The notes under the pieces were generated by a model. It ran no database searches. It saw nothing but the letters and a program-made list of their open reading frames with translations, and was not told where the DNA came from. Of a DNA stretch of 64,000 nt, positions 1 to 7,719 are shown piece by piece. The DNA is from Streptomyces luteogriseus (GTDB lineage: Bacteria > Actinomycetota > Actinomycetes > Streptomycetales > Streptomycetaceae), in the NCBI RefSeq assembly GCF_014205055.1, contig NZ_JACHMS010000001.1:3224001-3288000 (forward strand), given 5' to 3'. The position numbers were made by a program, and so were the translations under genes. Position 1 is the first letter of the stretch, and each line of letters begins with the position of its first letter.

Positions 1-313
1 GTGCATCGTTCTGTGCGGCCAGCTGATGTGCACGCCAGCACGAGGGACCCAGCCCTTCTGCGTTCCCGTGGAAGATCGCTTGCCACTTGCCCGGGTCGAG
101 TACGTCCTTCACCCACGCGCCGGCGAGTTGGTCCCGCCTGTCCTGCGCCGCCGCGAGAGCCGCCGCGTCGGCGGCTGTCTGGGCACCGTTCCTGTTCGCC
201 GCGGCCTGGCCGACCGCGAAGTAGGCGAACGCGAGAAAGAGCAGGCTCCCCACCACAGTGATGTAGATGGGGAAAGCCTGCCCTGCGTCGCCGTACCGGC
301 GAGGTCGCGTCAA
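1..313 (-). CDS. TadE/TadG-like pilus assembly protein (partial, 3' end outside window)
   Basis: About 104 residues are visible, and the reading frame is still open at base 1. The protein begins with a short basic segment (MTRPRRYGDAGQA), then one hydrophobic helix (about residues 16-38). An alanine-rich, polar stretch follows (AAANRNGAQTAADAAALAA), the usual start of Flp-assembly TadE/TadG-like proteins (minor pseudopilins or membrane-anchored surface proteins). The start is a TTG whose first bases overlap the stop of the pilin gene upstream (TTGA), so the two are probably translationally coupled. It closes the visible part of the Tad operon. The family is inferred from this N-terminal pattern and the neighbours; the C-terminal domain cannot be seen. 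Confidence 0.75.
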   Translation of the reverse strand, partial: MTRPRRYGDAGQAFPIYITVVGSLLFLAFAYFAVGQAAANRNGAQTAADAAALAAAQDRRDQLAGAWVKDVLDPGKWQAIFHGNAEGLGPSCWRAHQLAAQNDA

Positions 314-543
314 GGAGCGACCTTTGCGATCTGAGCCTGGATCTTCCCGAGGATCGTCTGGCCGAGGCTCGTACCCGTAATCGCCAGCACAATAGCCACC
401 ACCACCGCGATGATGCCCAGGTACTCGACCGCCGTCTGCCCCCTGTCGCCCGCGCGGCGGCGCATCGCCTCGGCCGTCGTGTTCTTCCAGCCGTTCACGC
501 GGACCTTGGTCGCGACGGCGGTCTTCAGCATCAGGTCGCTCAT
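310..543 (-). CDS. Flp-type major pilin (prepilin)
   Basis: A 77-residue protein. The ATG at 543 is chosen because a clear GGAGGGG ribosome-binding site precedes it; the frame is open 13 codons further upstream. Residues about 30-45 read RRRAGDRGQTAVEYLG, followed by one long hydrophobic helix and a short polar tail. The G-QTAVEY pattern is the Flp prepilin processing site: cleavage after Gly, then Glu at +5 and Tyr at +6. The product should be the small subunit polymerised by the CpaF/TadB/TadC machine encoded upstream. No prepilin peptidase (TadV/CpaA) gene is in the window, so processing needs one encoded elsewhere. It lies downstream of the response regulator gene with a gap of about 150 bases that could hold its own promoter, as expected for a highly expressed subunit. 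Confidence 0.85.
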   Translation of the reverse strand: MSDLMLKTAVATKVRVNGWKNTTAEAMRRRAGDRGQTAVEYLGIIAVVVAIVLAITGTSLGQTILGKIQAQIAKVAP

Positions 544-691
544 GGTGTTCCCCTCCGGTTTCGGCTGTGTCGCTTTCGACACGAGGAACGTACGGCGCAG
601 CGCCCTGTCCGCCAGAGGGCCCCTGGGCCCAATTCCGGACCCAATGGGCCGGGCCCCGCCGTCGGTTGTTCCCCCCTCGCGTCACCGGAGG

Positions 692-1660
692 TCACCCCCG
701 TCCCCGATGTGCGTCCGGCGCCGTGCCGATCCACTTCGCGGCGGCCTCGGAGCGGCTGGTGCTGTGGAGTTTGGCGAAGATGCGGTTGATGTGGTTCTTG
801 ACGGTTTTCTCGCTGATGAAGCACGTGGCGGCGATCTGCTGATTGTTCATGCCGGACGCGATGAGGTCCATGATCTCCGCCTCCCTCGTGCTCAGTTGGA
901 ACCGCGACCTGTCGGGAGCGGCCGGAGGGCCACTCGTCCACTCAGACGAAGACTGTCCCACATGCGGTTGCATCTGCGAAAGGTTTTCCGGATAAGTAAC
1001 CGGGCGAGAGGGCTGCTGCATGGGGAAATGAGCTGGTGGAGCTGGCTGTTGAGGCGGACTATACGACTTCCCGGAGGCGGAAATTCCGTATGCAGTCGCA
1101 CTCGATGACTGGCCCAGACCGTCCGGAAGCGGCGAGGCCGGGGCCCGGTCCTGGCGGAGTCGGGCCAGGAGGGCGCCCGCCGCCGTCGGGGTGAAGTGGG
1201 CCCGGCCCTCCTTGATGTCCCGTACGGCGTCGACCAGCTGGTCCGCCGTGAACTCGCCGTGGACCAGGTAGCCGCCCGCCCCCCGGCGCAGGGCCTCCTG
1301 GACGATCTCCGACTCCCTGCTGTAGGTCAGCATCACGACCGGCGCGATCCGGACCAGGTACGGGAGGGCCGAGATGCCGTCCACACCGGGCATGCGGACG
1401 TCGAGGAGGACGACGTCCGGGCGGTGCTGGTGGGCGGCCTCGTAGGCCTGGCGGCCGTCGGCGGCCTCCGCCACCACCTCGATGTCCGGGCGGCCGGAGA
1501 GCAGCGCGGTGAGGCCGGCGCGCACGACGGGGTTGTCGTCCGCCACCACGACCCGGAGGTGGTGGGCCGGTGGTGCCGGATGCGGCAGCGGGAGTTCGGC
1601 GAACGGGTGGTGCGGTGGCGGCTGCGGGGCGCCGGTGGGGTGGGGCGTCTGGTCCGGCAT
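692..1660 (-). CDS. LuxR/NarL-family response regulator of the pilus locus
   Basis: A 322-residue cytoplasmic response regulator. After a proline-rich lead, the receiver domain runs from about residue 35 to 165. Its acidic pair is D41/D42 and its phospho-acceptor is D87 (VVLLDVRMPG). A long Pro/Ser/Gln-rich linker follows, then a C-terminal LuxR helix-turn-helix (about 255-315; LSTREAEIMDLIASG, KTVKNHINRIFAKL). The frame is open to an ATG at 1690 that overlaps the kinase stop (ATGA). The ATG at 1660 has the better ribosome-binding site (GAGAGGAGG). It is encoded directly after its partner kinase inside the Tad operon, so it probably controls pilus genes, perhaps from the gap before the pilin; this is inference from position. 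Confidence 0.88.
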   Translation of the reverse strand: MPDQTPHPTGAPQPPPHHPFAELPLPHPAPPAHHLRVVVADDNPVVRAGLTALLSGRPDIEVVAEAADGRQAYEAAHQHRPDVVLLDVRMPGVDGISALPYLVRIAPVVMLTYSRESEIVQEALRRGAGGYLVHGEFTADQLVDAVRDIKEGRAHFTPTAAGALLARLRQDRAPASPLPDGLGQSSSATAYGISASGKSYSPPQQPAPPAHFPMQQPSRPVTYPENLSQMQPHVGQSSSEWTSGPPAAPDRSRFQLSTREAEIMDLIASGMNNQQIAATCFISEKTVKNHINRIFAKLHSTSRSEAAAKWIGTAPDAHRGRG

Positions 1661-1686
1661 CAGGGGCCTCCTCTCGGGTCGTGGGG

Positions 1687-3738
1687 TCATGCGGTGGGGG
1701 TGGTCAGGGCGGCCAGGGGGAGTTCCAGGCGGACCTCCGTGCCCTGGGGGTGGCCGCCGCGGCCTATGCGGATGCGGGCGCCGACCGAGGCGGCGCGTTC
1801 GACCATGCCGACCAGGCCGAAGTGGCCCGCGCGGCGCAGTTGTTCGAGGGTGGTGCCGGGTGGGAGGCCGCGGCCGTCGTCGTAGACGCTGATGCGGAGC
1901 AGGTCACCGTGGACGCCCGCGCTGACGTCGACGCGGGTGGGGCGGGCGTGGCGGTGGGCGTTCTCCATGGCTTCCGAGGCGATGGTGAGGAGCTGGCGGG
2001 CCACGGCCGGGGGGACGGGGGGCACGGCGTGGGCGCCGGTGGGGCGGTAGACCGCCGGGAGGCCGGAGCGGGCGCTGAAGTCGCGGGTGCGGGCGGCCAG
2101 TTCGACCAGGACGTCGGTGGCCTGGTCCGGGTCCGCTTCGCGGCGCAGGTCGGCCAGGAGCTCGCGGGATTCGGCGGCGGCCCGGCGGGCCGAACGGGCG
2201 ACCAGCGCTGCCTGGTGTCTCACCAGGGCCGGGTCCATGCGGTCGGCGTTCGTCGAGGTGGTGAGGCCGTCTGCGGCCAGGGCCACGCCGTGCAGGGTCT
2301 TGGCGACGGAGTCGTGCATCTCGCGGGCGAGCCGGGCGCGCTCGGCGCTGACCGCTTCCGTCACGGCGAGACGGGCCTGGACGGTGGTGAGGGCCTGGGT
2401 GGCCGCGCCGAAGCGCAGCATGAGGTTGCGCAGGCTGGAGCCGACGGCGCCGGCGATGACGCAGAGTCCGGGCAGGAGGGCGGACTCGGTGATGCCGGGG
2501 GCCGGGTTCTCCTGTGCCGCGTGGATGAGGAGCAGCAGGAGGGCCTGGAGGGAGGCGAAGACCGCCGCGCCTCGCCAGCCGTAGACGAGGCCTGCCAGAA
2601 GGGGGGTGCAGACACTGACGTAGGCGAGAGTGCTGCCGGGGCCGGCGGCGATCAGGAGCAGGGCGCCGAAGAGGGTGTCGAGGGCGAGGAGGGAGGGGTG
2701 GCGCAGGAGGAGGGGGCCGAAGCGTTCCCAGTCCCTGAAGAGGACGTAGGAGGTCATGAACGTGACGACCACGGCCGCGCCGACGAGGCGGGTGGGCAGG
2801 CCGTCGTTCGCGTTGACGAGTGCGGTGGGAGTGGCCAGGGCGATCATGGCCAGCCTGAAGCCGAAGACCTGGCGGCACATGGCTTGCAGGGCGTTGACCT
2901 GGATGTCGATCGTGGGGCTGGCGGCGACGGCCGGCCCTGCGGCGGGGGCCGGGGTTTCCACCGGACCGCTCGTGCGGGCTTCGTCGTCGGGCGCGGGCGG
3001 CTCCTGCGGGGGCGCGGCGCCATCCAGCGCAGGCCGCTTCCCCAGGCGCCCGGCCCCATCGATCGCGGCCGACCCCCCTCGGCACGCAACCCCATCAAGC
3101 GCAGACGCCTCCTGCGAAGGCCCGGCGCCATCCAGCGCAGGCCGCTTCCCTGAGTGGGCGGCGACACCGAGCGAGGGCGACTCCTGCGGGAGCGCAACCC
3201 CATCAAGCGCAGACGCCTCCTGCGAGGGCGCGGCCCCATCGATCGCGGGCGACTCCTGCGGCGGCGCGGCGTCACCAACCGCGCCCGGCTCCCGCGGCGG
3301 CGCGGCGTCACCAACCGCGCCCGGCTCCCGCGGCGGCGCGGCGTCACCAACCGCGCCCGGCTCCCGCGGCGGCGCGGCGTCACCGACCGCGTCCGGCTTC
3401 CCTGGGCGCCCGGCGTCATCGGAGGCGGAGCGACCGTTCGCGTGCGCCCGTGGACCGTCGGACGTCGGCAGCGGTTCCCGCGCAAGGGCATCCGCCGCAG
3501 AGCCCCGGCCCGCCTCCGCCTGGCGGTGCCCTCCCCCCTTCATCTGCGGCGTCGGTCCTCCAGCCGCCGCCTCCCACCCCGGCGGCAGCGCGGGCGTCAC
3601 GGACGTCACCGGTACGTCCGGCGCGCCCGTGCGGACATGCGGGGGCAGCACCGTCCCCGCCGGGGGCGTCGTGATCTCCGGGTTCTGCTCGGCCCGGCGG
3701 CGGCGTCGTCCCAGCAGACCCGTCCGCTCCCCTGTCAT
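1687..3738 (-). CDS. sensor histidine kinase (HisKA_3 type) with repeat-expanded N-terminus
   Basis: A 683-residue membrane kinase. The first ~250 residues are low complexity, with 12-residue repeats of the type PPREPGAVGDAA and degenerate versions. A hydrophobic region of several membrane segments follows (about 275-400), then the dimerisation/phospho-acceptor helix with His475 in LAREMHDSVAKTLHG, and a C-terminal HATPase_c domain (VYDDGRGLPPG, GHFGLVGMVERA). The ATG at 3738 is preferred over the one at 3744 for its spacing to GCGAGGG. The stop overlaps the upstream ATG of the response-regulator frame. Kinases of this class usually lack the long N-terminal tail. Its repeats are nearly identical at DNA level, so they are recently expanded. 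It autophosphorylates and passes phosphate to the adjacent regulator; the signal is unknown. Confidence 0.9.
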   Translation of the reverse strand: MTGERTGLLGRRRRRAEQNPEITTPPAGTVLPPHVRTGAPDVPVTSVTPALPPGWEAAAGGPTPQMKGGGHRQAEAGRGSAADALAREPLPTSDGPRAHANGRSASDDAGRPGKPDAVGDAAPPREPGAVGDAAPPREPGAVGDAAPPREPGAVGDAAPPQESPAIDGAAPSQEASALDGVALPQESPSLGVAAHSGKRPALDGAGPSQEASALDGVACRGGSAAIDGAGRLGKRPALDGAAPPQEPPAPDDEARTSGPVETPAPAAGPAVAASPTIDIQVNALQAMCRQVFGFRLAMIALATPTALVNANDGLPTRLVGAAVVVTFMTSYVLFRDWERFGPLLLRHPSLLALDTLFGALLLIAAGPGSTLAYVSVCTPLLAGLVYGWRGAAVFASLQALLLLLIHAAQENPAPGITESALLPGLCVIAGAVGSSLRNLMLRFGAATQALTTVQARLAVTEAVSAERARLAREMHDSVAKTLHGVALAADGLTTSTNADRMDPALVRHQAALVARSARRAAAESRELLADLRREADPDQATDVLVELAARTRDFSARSGLPAVYRPTGAHAVPPVPPAVARQLLTIASEAMENAHRHARPTRVDVSAGVHGDLLRISVYDDGRGLPPGTTLEQLRRAGHFGLVGMVERAASVGARIRIGRGGHPQGTEVRLELPLAALTTPTA
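3258..3401. repeat. 36-bp tandem repeat inside the kinase gene
   Basis: Three perfect 36-bp units (3258-3293, 3294-3329, 3330-3365) and a fourth degenerate unit (to 3401) encode the 12-residue repeat. More diverged units of the same length continue towards about 2990. The unit is a multiple of three, so copy-number changes keep the frame. It is a coding minisatellite, not a CRISPR array: there are no unique spacers. Confidence 0.9.
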
Positions 3739-3758
3739 CGACATACCCTCGCCCTCCC

Positions 3759-4646
3759 CTACTTCCCCGTCACCGAGCCGAAGTCCGTGCCCGAGCCGAG
3801 GATCAGGCCCGCGCCGAGCAGGAGCATCGTGGCCGGGACCATGAAGGTCGTGATCATCACAGTGGCCTTGGGGACGGCCCGGGCCGCCTTGCGGCGGGCG
3901 TTCTGTGCGTCCGTGCGGCGCATGTCCTTCGCGAGGGACACCAGCGTGTCGACGATCGGCGCGCCCAGTTCCTCGCCCTGCTGCAGTGCCGTCACGAACA
4001 TCGCCACCTGCTCGGAGTCGTTGCGGCGGCGCAGTTCCGCGAAGGCCTGGCGGCGGCTCATGCCGAGGTCCATCTGACGCAGGGTGATGCGCAGTTCGTC
4101 CGCCCAGGGGCCCTCGTACCGGGACGAGACCCGGTCCAGCGCCTGTCGGAAGCCGAGGCCCGCGCTCACCACGACCGCGAGGACGTCCAGGAAGTCCGGG
4201 AGGGTCCGTTCGATGACGTCCTTGCGGATGCGGATCGCCGACCAGATGCCGACCTCCGTCCAGAACGCGCCGAAGGCCAGCAGGAGCAGGGCGACCAGCA
4301 GCTGGCCCCGCATGAGGAAGACGAGGAAGCCCACGGCTCCGAGGAAGCCGTAGACCGCCCGGCGCGCGGCGTACCTGTCGATCGTCAGGCCGCCGGGGTT
4401 GCCCGCGAGGTCGATCTTGCGGCGGTACTTCGCCACCAGTTTCGGGCCCATCAGGCGCAGGACGGCGGGCGCGTAGCGCATGCCCATGCGGTCGATGAGC
4501 GAGTCGACCGCGCCGGTGCGGGTGGAACCCACCTCCAGGGCCAGTGCGAGGTCACCGGGCAGTTTGGCCTCCGCCCGGTACATGCGGACGCCGGCGAAGA
4601 CGCCCCAGACACCGAGGCCCATCAGCAGGGCGAGAAGCAGTCCCAT
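3759..4646 (-). CDS. tadC: Tad secretion inner-membrane protein TadC (T2SSF domain)
   Basis: A 295-residue membrane protein. It has an N-terminal membrane helix, two helices around residues 95-135, a cytoplasmic type II secretion F domain (about 145-270; LPDFLDVLAVVVSAGLGFRQAL, ALQQGEELGAPIVDTL) and a C-terminal helix. TadC pairs with TadB to form the platform that couples the CpaF ATPase to pilin extraction. The start at 4646 has a strong GAGAGGAGG site, and the TadB stop lies 12 bases upstream. Length is normal for the family. It is separated by only 20 bases from the histidine kinase gene, which ties the two-component system to the pilus transcript. Confidence 0.9.
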   Translation of the reverse strand: MGLLLALLMGLGVWGVFAGVRMYRAEAKLPGDLALALEVGSTRTGAVDSLIDRMGMRYAPAVLRLMGPKLVAKYRRKIDLAGNPGGLTIDRYAARRAVYGFLGAVGFLVFLMRGQLLVALLLLAFGAFWTEVGIWSAIRIRKDVIERTLPDFLDVLAVVVSAGLGFRQALDRVSSRYEGPWADELRITLRQMDLGMSRRQAFAELRRRNDSEQVAMFVTALQQGEELGAPIVDTLVSLAKDMRRTDAQNARRKAARAVPKATVMITTFMVPATMLLLGAGLILGSGTDFGSVTGK

Positions 4647-4658
4647 GGTTGCCTCCTC

Positions 4659-5603
4659 TCAGACGTCGATGCGGGACAGGCGGCGGATGAGGACGAAGCC
4701 GACGGCGTAGAGCGAGAAGGCGATGATGACCGCCGCCTGGCCGAAGGGGGAGCCGGTCATGCGGTCCAGGGCGCCGTCCTTCACCCCGTTCATCAGGAAC
4801 AGGGAGCCGACGCCCAGGACCGGGACGGCGTATGACGTCATGGTGACCTGGGAGAGCTGGGTGCGGACCTCGCGCCGGGTCTCCTTGCGTTCCTCCAGCG
4901 TCTCCGTCAGGTTCCGCAAGGCGCTCACGACCTGCCCACCCGCCCGGTTCGACAGCACCAGCGTGGTGACCAGGACGACCAGTTCGCGGGAGGGGAGGCG
5001 GTCGGCCAGTTCGCCCAGCGCGTCGTCCATCGAGGCGCCGATGGCCAACTGGTTGGACACCTTGCCCAGTTCCTCGCCCGCCGGGGCTTCCATCTCCTCC
5101 GCCGCCATCCCGATCGCCGTACGCAGGGCGAGTCCCGCCTGGGTCGCGTTGGCCAGGATCCGGGCCATCTCCGGGAGCTGGTTGATGAACTTCTCGATGC
5201 GTTTCTGGCGTTGCCAGTTGAGGAACTGGACCGCCACGCCGATGCCGAGCAGGCCGGCCAGCGGGCCGAAGAACGGGGCCAGCGCCGCCTGGCCGATCAG
5301 CCACAGGCTCGCGACCGTGGCGAGCATGGAGACGAAGAACTCACCCGGGGTGATGTCCAGGCCGGTCGCCGCCAGGCGCAGCTCCAGCTTCTTGCCGAGT
5401 TTGGTGCGCCGCAGACGGCGGTCGATCCCGCGGAAGTTGCGGCGCCGGCCGCCCGCCGGGACCTGGCCGGTGGCGGACAGGCGGTCGACCAGGTCCTGCC
5501 GCTGCGCCTTGCCCATGGCGTAGGAGTGCAGGCCGACGACCACCAGGACGCAGGTCAGCAGCGTGATGCCGGTGGTGAGCGTGATGAGCGATTGCAGTTC
5601 CAT
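4659..5603 (-). CDS. tadB: Tad secretion inner-membrane protein TadB (T2SSF domain)
   Basis: A 314-residue membrane protein with one N-terminal helix (SLITLTTGITLLTCVLVVVG), a basic cytoplasmic stretch (residues 50-75), two helices near 95-130, and a T2SSF domain (about 150-275; QLPEMARILANATQAGLALRTAI, RTQLSQVTM). A last hydrophobic segment ends the protein. It is the partner of TadC in the pilus platform. The gene starts 10 bases after the CpaF stop and ends 12 bases before tadC, so it is within the operon. The call as TadB rather than TadC rests on order: the ATPase-proximal F-domain gene is normally tadB. Confidence 0.9.
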   Translation of the reverse strand: MELQSLITLTTGITLLTCVLVVVGLHSYAMGKAQRQDLVDRLSATGQVPAGGRRRNFRGIDRRLRRTKLGKKLELRLAATGLDITPGEFFVSMLATVASLWLIGQAALAPFFGPLAGLLGIGVAVQFLNWQRQKRIEKFINQLPEMARILANATQAGLALRTAIGMAAEEMEAPAGEELGKVSNQLAIGASMDDALGELADRLPSRELVVLVTTLVLSNRAGGQVVSALRNLTETLEERKETRREVRTQLSQVTMTSYAVPVLGVGSLFLMNGVKDGALDRMTGSPFGQAAVIIAFSLYAVGFVLIRRLSRIDV

Positions 5604-5613
5604 CGGTCGGGTC

Positions 5614-6951
5614 CTACCTGGCTTCTCGGGTGGCTAGCTGGTCCGCGGACCGGGCGATGCCGAACGCCTGCGGGAGGGGCTGGTTCGCCATGTAGAGGCG
5701 GTCGGCGGTGCGGCGTGGGAGGGGGTAGTACTCGAAGGAGCCGTGGATACGGCCGTCGGGGCTCATCGGCTGTGCGTTGAAGCGGGCGACCGTGACCAGC
5801 CGGTACGGGTCGCTGCCGTGGCTGTCCATCAGCGCGATCTCGGTGATGCGGCGGGCGCCGTCCGCGAACCGGGTCAGCTGCACGATGACGTCGACCGCGC
5901 TGTTGATCTGGTCGTGCAGCGCCACGAAGGGGATCTCCACGTCCGACATGGAGGCCAGGGTCTGCAGCCGCATCAGCGCGTCCTCGGCGCTGTTGGCGTG
6001 GACCGTGGCCAGCGAGCCGTCGTGGCCCGTGGACATCGCCTGGAGCATGTCGAGGGACTCGCCGCCGCGGACCTCACCTACGACGATCCGGTCGGGGCGC
6101 ATGCGCAGGGAGTTGCGGACGAGGTCGCGGATGCTGATCTGGCCCTTGCCCTCGACGTTCGCCGGGCGCGACTCCAGGCGGATGACGTGGGCCTGCTGGA
6201 GCTGGAGTTCGGCGGAGTCCTCGATGGTGATGATGCGTTCGCCGTCGGGGATCAGCCCGGAGAGGGCGTTGAGCAGGGTCGTCTTCCCGGTGCCCGTCGC
6301 GCCCGAGACGATGACGTTGAACTTCGCCTGCACCAGGCCCGCCAGCAGGTACAGCATGTGCTCGTCCAGCGAGCCGAGTCCGATCAGCTCCTGGAGGGTG
6401 AAGGAGCGCGGGAAGCGGCGGATGGTGAGGATGGCGCCCGTCAGGGAGAGCGGCGGGATGATGACGTTGACGCGCTCGCCGGAGGGGAGGCGGGCGTCGA
6501 CCATCGGGTTCGACTCGTCGACGCGGCGGTTGACCGTCGAGACGATCCGCTCGATCGTCTGCATGAGCTGGTCGTTGGAGGCGAACCGCAACGGCAGTTG
6601 CTCGACTCTTCCCCCACGTTCCACGAAGATCGCGTCCGGGCCGTTGACCATGATCTCGGTGATGGACGCGTCCTCCAGCAGCGGCTCCAGGATGCCGAGG
6701 CCCAGCGCCTCGTCGACCACCCTGCGGATCAGCTGCGCACGCTCCACCGTCGAAAGGACCGGGCCCTCGCGGCTGATGATGTGTCCGAGCACCCGCTCCA
6801 GCCGTGCCCGGCGCTCGGCGGCGGCCAGCGAACTCATCTCCGCGAGGTCGATCTCCTCCAGGAGCTTGGCCCGGTAGGAGGCGACCATGTGGCCGTCCTC
6901 GCCCCGGTTGCCGTTCTCCTCGGGGGTGTTGATCCGTGCTCGCAGGCTCAT
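5614..6951 (-). CDS. cpaF: Tad pilus secretion ATPase CpaF/TadA
   Basis: A 445-residue hexameric secretion ATPase of the type II/IV family. The N-terminal domain (about 25-200) has the conserved ITEIMVNGPDAIFVERGG stretch. The RecA-like domain holds Walker A GATGTGKT (217-224), an Asp box (ITIEDSAEL), a Walker B region (RPDRIVVGEVRGGE) and the His box (STGHDGSLATVHANS), all intact. It powers pilin polymerisation at the TadB/TadC platform. Length and motifs are standard. The gene follows the second TadE gene by 16 bases and precedes tadB by 10. Confidence 0.95.
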   Translation of the reverse strand: MSLRARINTPEENGNRGEDGHMVASYRAKLLEEIDLAEMSSLAAAERRARLERVLGHIISREGPVLSTVERAQLIRRVVDEALGLGILEPLLEDASITEIMVNGPDAIFVERGGRVEQLPLRFASNDQLMQTIERIVSTVNRRVDESNPMVDARLPSGERVNVIIPPLSLTGAILTIRRFPRSFTLQELIGLGSLDEHMLYLLAGLVQAKFNVIVSGATGTGKTTLLNALSGLIPDGERIITIEDSAELQLQQAHVIRLESRPANVEGKGQISIRDLVRNSLRMRPDRIVVGEVRGGESLDMLQAMSTGHDGSLATVHANSAEDALMRLQTLASMSDVEIPFVALHDQINSAVDVIVQLTRFADGARRITEIALMDSHGSDPYRLVTVARFNAQPMSPDGRIHGSFEYYPLPRRTADRLYMANQPLPQAFGIARSADQLATREAR

Positions 6952-6967
6952 GAGTCCGGTGCTCCGT

Positions 6968-7327
6968 TCAGTGGTCGCGCGGCATCGTCGCGGTCTTGCG
7001 GGCCGTGCCGAAGTTGTCCTTGCCCGGGAAGACCGACGGGATGGTGATCTCGGCGGTGACCGTGACCTCGTCCCCGCCGTAGGAGGCCGGGCAGCTGGTC
7101 TCGTCGGCCAGCCAACTGCTCACCGCCGCACGGCAGTCCGCTTCGTACGGCCCCTCCAGCGACGCACTGCGCGCCCCCGTCCTGGCCGCCGTGCCGGCCT
7201 GTTGGGCCGTGTAGGCGATCAGGCCCAGCTGCACGGCCCCCAGGGCGACGATCAGGAGGATCGGCAGGAAGCCGATGTACTCGATGGCGACCTGGCCGCG
7301 GTCGCGGCCGTTGCGGACACCGTTCAT
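6968..7327 (-). CDS. TadE-like pseudopilin (second)
   Basis: A 119-residue protein. Residues 1-12 are basic and polar, followed by G-QVAIEYIG and a hydrophobic helix. This Gly-then-Glu+5 pattern is shared with prepilin-peptidase substrates. The remaining ~80 residues form an extracytoplasmic domain with two cysteines (DCRAAV, TSCPASYGG) that could form a disulphide. TadE-like proteins are minor pilins needed for Flp assembly. The ATG at 7327 overlaps the stop of the upstream tadE gene (ATGA). The longer open frame upstream lies inside that gene and is discarded. Confidence 0.88.
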   Translation of the reverse strand: MNGVRNGRDRGQVAIEYIGFLPILLIVALGAVQLGLIAYTAQQAGTAARTGARSASLEGPYEADCRAAVSSWLADETSCPASYGGDEVTVTAEITIPSVFPGKDNFGTARKTATMPRDH

Positions 7328-7719
7328 CTCGGTTTCGCCTCCTCGACCGCCCCGGCGTGGCCGTGGACCGTGAACCCGAAGGTCAGCGCGCCGGGGAAGA
7401 GGACCGGGACCTGAAGGCGCGCGTCGGCCGTCACGTAGCCGGAGCCCTGGCAGGTCACCTCGGCCCCGGAGCGCCACGCGTCCGACAGGTGCTTGAGCCC
7501 GGCCGCCTCGCACACGCCCTGCCTGGCTCCCGGCTCGGCCGCCGTGGCCTGCCGTACCGCCTCGTCCGCGGCGTTGCCCGCGAGGATGTAGGTGTAGCCG
7601 ATGAGGACGACCTGCCACAGCGCGATCAGCGTCACGATGATCGTCGGCGTCATCCCGAGGAACTCGATGGTCACCTGACCCTTGTCCCGCTCCCACCGCT
7701 TCCTTAAGAGCACCCTCAT
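7324..7719 (-). CDS. TadE-like pseudopilin (first), carries a TTA codon
   Basis: A 131-residue protein starting MRVLLRKRWERDKGQVTIEFLG, a prepilin-like processing site followed by a hydrophobic helix. An extracytoplasmic domain with two cysteines follows (GVCEAAG, VTCQGSG). Codon 5 is TTA (plus-strand TAA at 7705-7707), the codon read by the bldA tRNA in Streptomyces. An early TTA makes translation, and through the ATGA couplings on both sides that of cpaE-tadE-tadE, likely to depend on bldA. Both TadE proteins share the layout but little sequence outside the leader, so they are probably distinct minor pilins. Confidence 0.88.
   Translation of the reverse strand: MRVLLRKRWERDKGQVTIEFLGMTPTIIVTLIALWQVVLIGYTYILAGNAADEAVRQATAAEPGARQGVCEAAGLKHLSDAWRSGAEVTCQGSGYVTADARLQVPVLFPGALTFGFTVHGHAGAVEEAKPR

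Noticed and set aside
1570..3153. Long plus-strand open frame (527 codons) opposite the response regulator and kinase genes
   Set aside because: High-GC antisense shadow: Gly/Ala/Val/Glu-rich without domains, no ribosome-binding site, and it covers well-supported genes on the other strand.
3258..3401. Possible CRISPR array
   Set aside because: Repeats are contiguous, 36 bp, in frame and coding; there are no unique spacers and no cas genes.
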